From contig JAFLKM010000025.1 in NCBI GenBank assembly GCA_019163335.1, forward strand, positions 1 through 64,000: a DNA stretch of 64,000 bases. The letters are read 5' to 3'. How positions within the stretch are numbered: position 1 is the stretch's first letter; each line of letters opens with the position of its first letter. Positions 58,265 through 64,000 of this stretch are shown here, in pieces. The notes below the pieces were generated by a model that was not told where the DNA came from, did no database searches, and worked only from the letters and a program-made list of their open reading frames with translations. The translations under genes were made by a program, and so were the position numbers. This stretch comes from Desulfobulbaceae bacterium (GTDB lineage: Bacteria > Desulfobacterota > Desulfobulbia > Desulfobulbales > Desulfocapsaceae).

Positions 58265-58395
58265 AATATCTCCAGATATTTGTAGGGACTTGGGTTCTGT
58301 TGATTAGTCTTTCGAAGACTTTAGCCACCATTGACGAGAATGTAAAGAAATCGCAGGGAAAAGAGAGATGGAGTTGTAACGGAGAAAAATGAAAA

Positions 58396-58427
58396 AAGGC
58401 CTTCAACGAAATTCGCTGAAGGCCTTG
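58396..58427 (-). terminator. Terminator downstream of tRNA-Glu
   Basis: Minus strand AAGGCCTTCAGCGAATTTCGTTGAAGGCCTTTTTTC. Confidence 0.75.
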
Positions 58428-58433
58428 CATAAG

Positions 58434-58508
58434 TGGTGACCCCAAGGGGAATCGAACCCCTGTTTACGGCGTGAGAGGCCGCTGTCCTAACCGCTAGACG
58501 ATGGGGCC
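58434..58508 (-). tRNA. tRNA-Glu (anticodon CTC)
   Basis: GGCCCCATCGTCTAGCGGTTAGGACAGCGGCCTCTCACGCCGTAAACAGGGGTTCGATTCCCCTTGGGGTCACCA; CTCTCAC anticodon loop, encoded CCA. Confidence 0.95.
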
Positions 58509-58635
58509 TAAAGATCGATGTCTTTTTACAGGAATCAATTTGTCTTGTCAAGACATTGTTTATGGCTGAATGCGGGCTGTGGGCCTTTCTTCTACTGTGT
58601 CTTGATCCTGACTTGTTTTCTTGCCAGTTCCCCTC

Positions 58636-59211
58636 TCATGCATCTTTCAAAATTTCTTTGCCAAAAGCTGTGGCCTGTTCGAGAATTTCGTTACGTTTTT
58701 TGACCGCCCCGCGTTGATCAACTCCCCTTACCAACAGGGAGTCGCCAAACTCCAGGTCAATAGCATCAAGGAAGGTCCGTGCGGTCAGCAAGGCTCCGTC
58801 AAAGACCTTTTTTCCTTCCGTGGCAGCAGTTGCGAGGAGGTATCCTTTTCGCTGTTCATCCATTCTGAATCGGATATTGGCCAGATATTTCCGTGCCCAG
58901 CGTGCCTGAAAGCGATCAATAAAGATCTTGCTCTGGGCAGAAAGTCCGTAGAAATAGATGGGGCTGACAAGAATGAGCTGATCGCAGGCATCGACCTTTT
59001 CGTACAGGGGCGTCATGTCGTCATCAATGACGCAGGTCGAGGTCTTATTGCAGCCGCCACAGCCTTGGCACGGAGAAATCTTCAAGTCGTTTAAGCGGAT
59101 GAATTCGAGGGTGGCATGGGGATGCTGCAGGATGCCGTCTGCCACGGCCTGGGCTAATGTCTCACTGTTGCCGTTTTTGCGAGGACTGCCCAGGATGATA
59201 AGAGTGTGCAT
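58636..59211 (-). CDS. Flavodoxin-like NAD(P)H-dependent FMN reductase / iron-sulfur flavoprotein family
   Basis: LIILGSPRKNGNSETLAQAVADGI; CQGCGGCNKTSTCVIDDDM; SPIYFYGLSAQSKIFIDRFQARW. Confidence 0.88.
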   Translation of the reverse strand: MHTLIILGSPRKNGNSETLAQAVADGILQHPHATLEFIRLNDLKISPCQGCGGCNKTSTCVIDDDMTPLYEKVDACDQLILVSPIYFYGLSAQSKIFIDRFQARWARKYLANIRFRMDEQRKGYLLATAATEGKKVFDGALLTARTFLDAIDLEFGDSLLVRGVDQRGAVKKRNEILEQATAFGKEILKDA

Positions 59212-59223
59212 AAGAGATACCGG

Positions 59224-60804
59224 TTAAGAAGTAGGAGTCTCGGGCGGCTGATATTTCGTGGGGCATCGGCCAAAGAGGATGGTTATGTCTTGCAGCCAGG
59301 AACTTAAGGAGTCAGTGAGAAAACGGGGAGCACATCTCCATGCCCAGTTCCCTTCTCTGGTTCCTGGACTGTTCATCCGGCAGTCATTGCCAAATCCCAG
59401 AATGTCCTGGAGGGGAAAGATGGCCAACCGTCCAATGGAGGCCATGGCCAGGTAGATCAGATCCTGATGGATTGACGAATGGTTGTCATCATTCTGGTTG
59501 GTCATTTTTTTGATGCGCTGTCTCTGCCTGGGGCTCAAATAATCACTGAGAAACCATCCCACCGTGGTGTCATTGTCATGGGTGCCGGTGTAAACCACGC
59601 ACTCCGAGCTGGTATAATTGTGAGGGAGAAAGGGATTGTCCGGATTGTCATCAAAGGCAAACTGAAGCACTTTCATGCCAGGGAATCCAAGAGAATCGCG
59701 AAGTTCAGAGACTTCCGGGGTGATGTCACCCAGATCTTCGGCGATGATGTTTAAGGGTCCGAGAACAGCGAAAATTTTATTGAAAAAAGCATTGCCTGGC
59801 CCTTTCACCCATTTACCGTTAATGGCTGTTTCTTCATTTTCAGGGATAGACCAGTAAGCCTCAAAGCCACGAAAATGATCGATACGGGCGATGTCAACTA
59901 TTTCGAAGACGGCACGAAATCGTGCCGTCCACCACTCTGTCAGTCTCTTTTGGATATCCGGATCCTTTGACTGCCAGCGGTACAGGGGGTTACCCCATCG
60001 TTGGCCGGTCTTGCTGAAATAATCGGGGGGAACACCGGCGACATGGGTGGGATTGAGACTTCTGGGGTCAAGTTGAAATATTTCCTGGTTGGCCCAGACA
60101 TCGGCGCTGTCCCAACCGACATAGATGGGGATGTCTCCGATGAGCTGGATGTTTTCATTTTTTGCCTTGGTCCGCATGATCTGCCATTGTCGAAAAAACT
60201 CATATTGCTCGAAGGCAAAATATTCCATGCGATCATAGTGTTCGATGCGTAGAGCCGACAGGGTCGCAGGTTCGCGAGTTGCAATCATTACCGGCCACTC
60301 ACCCCAGCCCTGGTTATGAAACTGTTCCTTCAGGACCATAAACAGGGTGTAGTCGTTGAGCCATGGGGTATTCTTTTTGAAGTTGATAAATTGGGGCAGT
60401 TGTAAAGAGAAATTTGTGAAGGCCTCCTCCATGATCTTTTTTTTGAAAAGACCAACCTGTGTAAAATCGACGCTGTATTCAGAGAAAACAGGGGCATTGC
60501 TCAGGCTGTTCGCCTCAATAAACCCTTCTTCAAGCAGGAGTTCAGGGGAGATCAGTAGCGGAGAACCGGCAAAGGCAGAGGTGCTCATGTAGGGCGAATT
60601 GTCAAAAACAGGACTCCCGGGTCCGGTGGGGAGAAACTGCCAGTATCGCTGGCCGGCACAAACCAGGAAATCAAGGAATGCGTGGCTGGAGAATCCCAAA
60701 TCGCCAATACCGTAAGGGGAAGGCAGAGAGGTAATGTGGGCCAGGATGCCACTGCCGCGATGGGAAGAGAATGTTGACTTCAAGACAGTGGAAGATCGTT
60801 TCAT
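59224..60804 (-). CDS. malQ: 4-alpha-glucanotransferase
   Basis: SGILAHITSLPSPYGIGDLG; VAGVPPDYFSKTGQRWGNPLYRW; RIDHFRGFEAYW; IAEDLGDITPEV; YTGTHDNDTTVGW. Confidence 0.97.
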   Translation of the reverse strand: MKRSSTVLKSTFSSHRGSGILAHITSLPSPYGIGDLGFSSHAFLDFLVCAGQRYWQFLPTGPGSPVFDNSPYMSTSAFAGSPLLISPELLLEEGFIEANSLSNAPVFSEYSVDFTQVGLFKKKIMEEAFTNFSLQLPQFINFKKNTPWLNDYTLFMVLKEQFHNQGWGEWPVMIATREPATLSALRIEHYDRMEYFAFEQYEFFRQWQIMRTKAKNENIQLIGDIPIYVGWDSADVWANQEIFQLDPRSLNPTHVAGVPPDYFSKTGQRWGNPLYRWQSKDPDIQKRLTEWWTARFRAVFEIVDIARIDHFRGFEAYWSIPENEETAINGKWVKGPGNAFFNKIFAVLGPLNIIAEDLGDITPEVSELRDSLGFPGMKVLQFAFDDNPDNPFLPHNYTSSECVVYTGTHDNDTTVGWFLSDYLSPRQRQRIKKMTNQNDDNHSSIHQDLIYLAMASIGRLAIFPLQDILGFGNDCRMNSPGTREGNWAWRCAPRFLTDSLSSWLQDITILFGRCPTKYQPPETPTS

Positions 60805-61272
60805 AGGCTTTTTTATATCCAGAACCCCGGTTTTGTCAGGGCCTTTAAAAAAATGGGAGAGGTTCTCTTGCTAGCTGAATGAATCATTCTTATACTCTTT
60901 AAAATTTTTTTCTTTTGAACCAAGAACGACTCATTTGTAATTGATACTGGTTTTTTCCTCTGTTTATCTAATTAGTTTGTTTTTTGTTGGCAGTGGTTGT
61001 AATAATTTAGGTTTTGATTAGTTTCTAAACTGTGGTAACATTTTGTCACTGGTGATTGTGATGTGATTTTATCATTGTCATAATGTCAAACTTTACGACT
61101 AAACAATTTATTTTAACAATATCAAGCAATCTTGTGCAATTTTAATTTTTCTGCTCAATCTTTGCGTTAAATATAAAAATCAAATCGCAGGAATCAGGTT
61201 GTTCCTGAAGATGATTTTTATTCGCATTGATTGAGACTTAATTTTTTTGATTGTTCCGGGTTCTTATACGTA

Positions 61273-62622
61273 ATGGAGTATGCCCTAGTGCTCTCTGAAT
61301 TGAAAGAAAATCTCCTGAAAGCTGGCCAGACTGAAGGCTGTCTCAGTTTTAGCGATTTAAATGAATTGTTGCCCGATGATATTAAAGATCCTAATGCCAT
61401 TGAAAGCATCTTTAATTTTCTGGGAGCCAATAATATCCAGATCGTTAATGTTGAGAAAAATGGCGAAAAACGCACCTTGTCTGGCGAGGTATGGGATCAT
61501 GACAAGAATGAAATTGATGACGATGATGAGCTGATAGATGTAGCGCTCACGACTGCCAGCGATGATGGCCATGAGGCGGAAGAAACAACCACCACATATC
61601 TTCGGGAGATGGGACAGTTTGATCTGTTGACTCCTGATGAAGAGGCGAAGTACTCAAAATGCATTCGTCAGGGTTTTGATGCGATTATTCAGGCGATACG
61701 GGACAATGCCTCGGATGTTGTGGAAATGACTTTGCTTTGCACGCGTATTGATCTCTGGGAAAAACGCGATCCAACGTTAAAGCCTAAAAAACAGCAGCTT
61801 AATTTTATGCGTTACAGCGTGATTGCTGCTGCCAAAAAGTATATAGAAAAACCTGAACTCTATCAGCTGCAAATCAAGATTGAGGGCTATAGTCACTCCA
61901 TTGAGATTGCCAAAGATGCGATGATTCGCGCGAATCTGCGTTTGGTTGTCTCCATAGCCAAACGTTATATGCATCAGGGACTAACCCTTGCTGATTTGAT
62001 TCAGGAGGGAAATCTTGGTCTGATGCGGGCTGTTTTTCGATTTGACTATACCAAGGGAAACAAGTTCTCAACCTATGCCAGCTGGTGGATCAGGCAGGCA
62101 ATTACCCGAGCGATTCTTGATAAAACCAGGACCATCCGGCTGCCGGTTCATTTCCTGGAGTTGCGCAGCCAGTTTTTCAAGGCCTTTTATGCCTTGTTCA
62201 AAGAGCTGGGGCGGGAGCCGACCCCCGTTGAGATTTCCAAGAGTACCGAATTGCCGATGGATAAGATCCTGGCAATCCTCGAGGCCTCCCGCGAGCCAAT
62301 CTCCCTTGAGACTCCGGTTGGTGATGATGATTCAACCCTGGGCGATTTCCTGGAAAATGGGGACTCTCAGTCTCCATTTGATATGGTGCAGACAAGAGAG
62401 CTTGCCGGTCGGGTGACTGAAATTCTGTCCACCCTCAGTGAGCGGGAAGAAAAGATTATCCGGCTTCGTTTTGGCATCGGGGAAAAGGCCGAATACACTC
62501 TGGAAGAGATTGGCAAGCGTTTCAATGTCTCTCGTGAACGGATTCGTCAGATTGAAAAAAAGGCATTGAATCGTTTACGTCATTCCAGCAGACGTGATCA
62601 GTTGAAGTTTTTCCTTGATTAG
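61273..62622 (+). CDS. rpoD: RpoD-like sigma-70 family factor
   Basis: Region 1.1-like N-terminus, LREMGQFDLLTPDEE, region 2 DLIQEGNLGLMRAVFRFDYTKGNKFSTYASWWIRQAITRAI, region 4 YTLEEIGKRFNVSRERIRQIEKKALNRLRH. Confidence 0.9.
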   Translation: MEYALVLSELKENLLKAGQTEGCLSFSDLNELLPDDIKDPNAIESIFNFLGANNIQIVNVEKNGEKRTLSGEVWDHDKNEIDDDDELIDVALTTASDDGHEAEETTTTYLREMGQFDLLTPDEEAKYSKCIRQGFDAIIQAIRDNASDVVEMTLLCTRIDLWEKRDPTLKPKKQQLNFMRYSVIAAAKKYIEKPELYQLQIKIEGYSHSIEIAKDAMIRANLRLVVSIAKRYMHQGLTLADLIQEGNLGLMRAVFRFDYTKGNKFSTYASWWIRQAITRAILDKTRTIRLPVHFLELRSQFFKAFYALFKELGREPTPVEISKSTELPMDKILAILEASREPISLETPVGDDDSTLGDFLENGDSQSPFDMVQTRELAGRVTEILSTLSEREEKIIRLRFGIGEKAEYTLEEIGKRFNVSRERIRQIEKKALNRLRHSSRRDQLKFFLD

Positions 62623-62727
62623 GTGCCGTTAAGAAAAGAGCAAGGCCGTTTTTGCTCTTTTCTCTTACGGCACCTTATGCCGCTCCAAAGAAACAGCCGG
62701 TTTTTTCGGGCTGGTTCTTTGAGTGGC
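62622..62727 (+). repeat. Dispersed bipartite-hairpin element, copy 4 (long form), abutting the sigma-factor stop codon
   Basis: GGTGCCGT..ACGGCACC-TTAT-GCCGCT(c)CAAAGAAACAGCC..GGCTGGTTCTTTGAGTGGC; aligns to 26613-26716. Confidence 0.85.
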
Positions 62728-62815
62728 CCTTGGTATCGACTTCTAAAGTACCGGGGTAAGTTGTTTTTTCTTTTAAAGCTCTTCAGGCAAAAAAAGACTA
62801 TTCTTCCTTGCGGAT

Positions 62816-62847
62816 AAAGCCGGACTTTTGTTTCCGGCTTTTTTTTT
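62816..62847 (+). terminator. Terminator-like hairpin
   Basis: AAAGCCGGActtttgtTTCCGGCTTTTTTTTTATT. Confidence 0.6.
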
Positions 62848-62872
62848 ATTTTCATTTACAGCGTGGCATATT

Positions 62873-63970
62873 ATGAAATCTTTTGTGCAACAGGCAGGAC
62901 TTGGGGATATTTTGGAAAAGGTTGAGGCCGGGGAAAGGTTGAACCTGGAAGACGGGCTGACCCTGTATAACACGAAAGAGATTCTTGCCCTTGGTTACAT
63001 GGCCAATCTGGTCAGAAACCGGATGAATGGGGATAATGCCTATTTTATTTATAATCAGCATATTAATTATTCCAATATCTGTACCAATCTCTGTAAATTC
63101 TGCGCCTTTGGCCGAGATAAAAGCTCGGAGTTGGCGTATGAGATGGATCTGGCCGAGGTGAAAGAAAAGGTGCGGGCCCGCCTTGATGAACCCATTACCG
63201 AGATCCATATGGTCGGCGGGCTCCATCCCGATCTGCCTTTTGAGTATTATCTGGAACTCTTGCGCGGAATCAAGGAAGTTCGGCCCGATGTTCATATCCA
63301 GGCCTTCACCTGTGTCGAGATTGCCCACTTGGCAGGTTTGGCTGGAAAGTCCGTGGATGAAACCCTGGAGATCCTCAAGGATGCCGGACTGGGTTCCATT
63401 CCTGGTGGCGGGGCCGAGGTCTTTGCACCGCGGATTCGTAAACTGACATGTGAGCGAAAACTGCCCGGCGACCAGTGGCTGGAGGTGGCCAAGACCGCCC
63501 ATCGGCACGGTCTTAACACAAACGCCACCATGCTTTATGGTCATATTGAGACCATGGAGGAGCGTGTTGAGCATCTTGCCGCCCTACGTGCCGCCCAGGA
63601 TGAAACCAATGGATTTCTCGCCTTTATTCCGCTCTCCTTTCATCCCCAGAACACTGAAATGAGCAACCTGTCCCGTACCACGGGGATTGATGATCTGAAG
63701 AGCATTGCCGTGGCCCGACTTTTTCTGGATAACTTCCCCCATATCAAGGCCTATTGGGTCATGATCGGCCCTAAACTGGCCCAGGTGGCCCTTTCCTTCG
63801 GGGCTGATGACATGGACGGGACAGTTAAGGAAGAGGTTATTACGCATATGGCCGGCGCCGACACCGATCAGGCCATCGGCAGTAAGACACTGGTACGCTT
63901 GATTAAAGAGGCGGGCCGGGTTCCGGTGGAGCGCGATACGCTCTATAATGTGATTCAGGTGCATGCCTGA
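62873..63970 (+). CDS. mqnE: Aminofutalosine synthase (radical SAM, menaquinone futalosine pathway)
   Basis: YNQHINYSNICTNLCKFCAFGRDKSS CxxxCxxC; EIHMVGGLHPDLPFEYYLELLRGIKEVRPDVHIQAFTCVEIAHLA; start at MKSFVQQAG. Confidence 0.9.
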   Translation: MKSFVQQAGLGDILEKVEAGERLNLEDGLTLYNTKEILALGYMANLVRNRMNGDNAYFIYNQHINYSNICTNLCKFCAFGRDKSSELAYEMDLAEVKEKVRARLDEPITEIHMVGGLHPDLPFEYYLELLRGIKEVRPDVHIQAFTCVEIAHLAGLAGKSVDETLEILKDAGLGSIPGGGAEVFAPRIRKLTCERKLPGDQWLEVAKTAHRHGLNTNATMLYGHIETMEERVEHLAALRAAQDETNGFLAFIPLSFHPQNTEMSNLSRTTGIDDLKSIAVARLFLDNFPHIKAYWVMIGPKLAQVALSFGADDMDGTVKEEVITHMAGADTDQAIGSKTLVRLIKEAGRVPVERDTLYNVIQVHA

Positions 63971-64000
63971 TGGGTGCAGCGAAGGGGATGCCGATGCAGG

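Noticed and set aside
1-64000. CRISPR array, rRNA, prophage or integrase
   Set aside because: No regularly spaced direct repeats, rRNA sequence, phage structural genes or recombinase were seen.

Overview
This 64 kb window looks chromosomal and comes from a deltaproteobacterial-type anaerobe, probably Desulfobulbales-like; that lineage is inferred from gene content only. Recognisable loci are a CzcCBA-type metal efflux operon, an arsenic resistance/thiol-redox operon, two adjacent PhnD-like/GAF/HD-GYP paralogs, several large sensor kinases and response regulators, a cobalamin riboswitch with btuB and btuF, a DEAD-box helicase, a TIGR03790 protein, a TorD/molybdopterin oxidoreductase/FeS cluster, a 2-hydroxyacyl-CoA dehydratase-like protein with its activase, a feo cluster, tRNA-Glu(CTC), malQ, an rpoD-like sigma factor and mqnE. 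The strongest unusual signal is in the ars operon: a [2Fe-2S] BFD/CopZ-like small protein is interrupted by an in-frame TGA where a Cys is expected (CRCKETNPKGR-TGA-CMADV). A bSECIS-like hairpin follows the TGA, and the frame continues to an ATGA overlap with the next gene. I interpret it as a candidate selenoprotein that the ORF track splits in two. A second signal is a dispersed bipartite-hairpin repeat class, (G)GTGCC..GGCAC(C)-TTAT-GC hairpin, with compensatory base changes between copies. One copy lies inside the btuB signal-peptide coding region and another lies between the B12 riboswitch terminator and btuB. No searches were run; all identifications are by eye.
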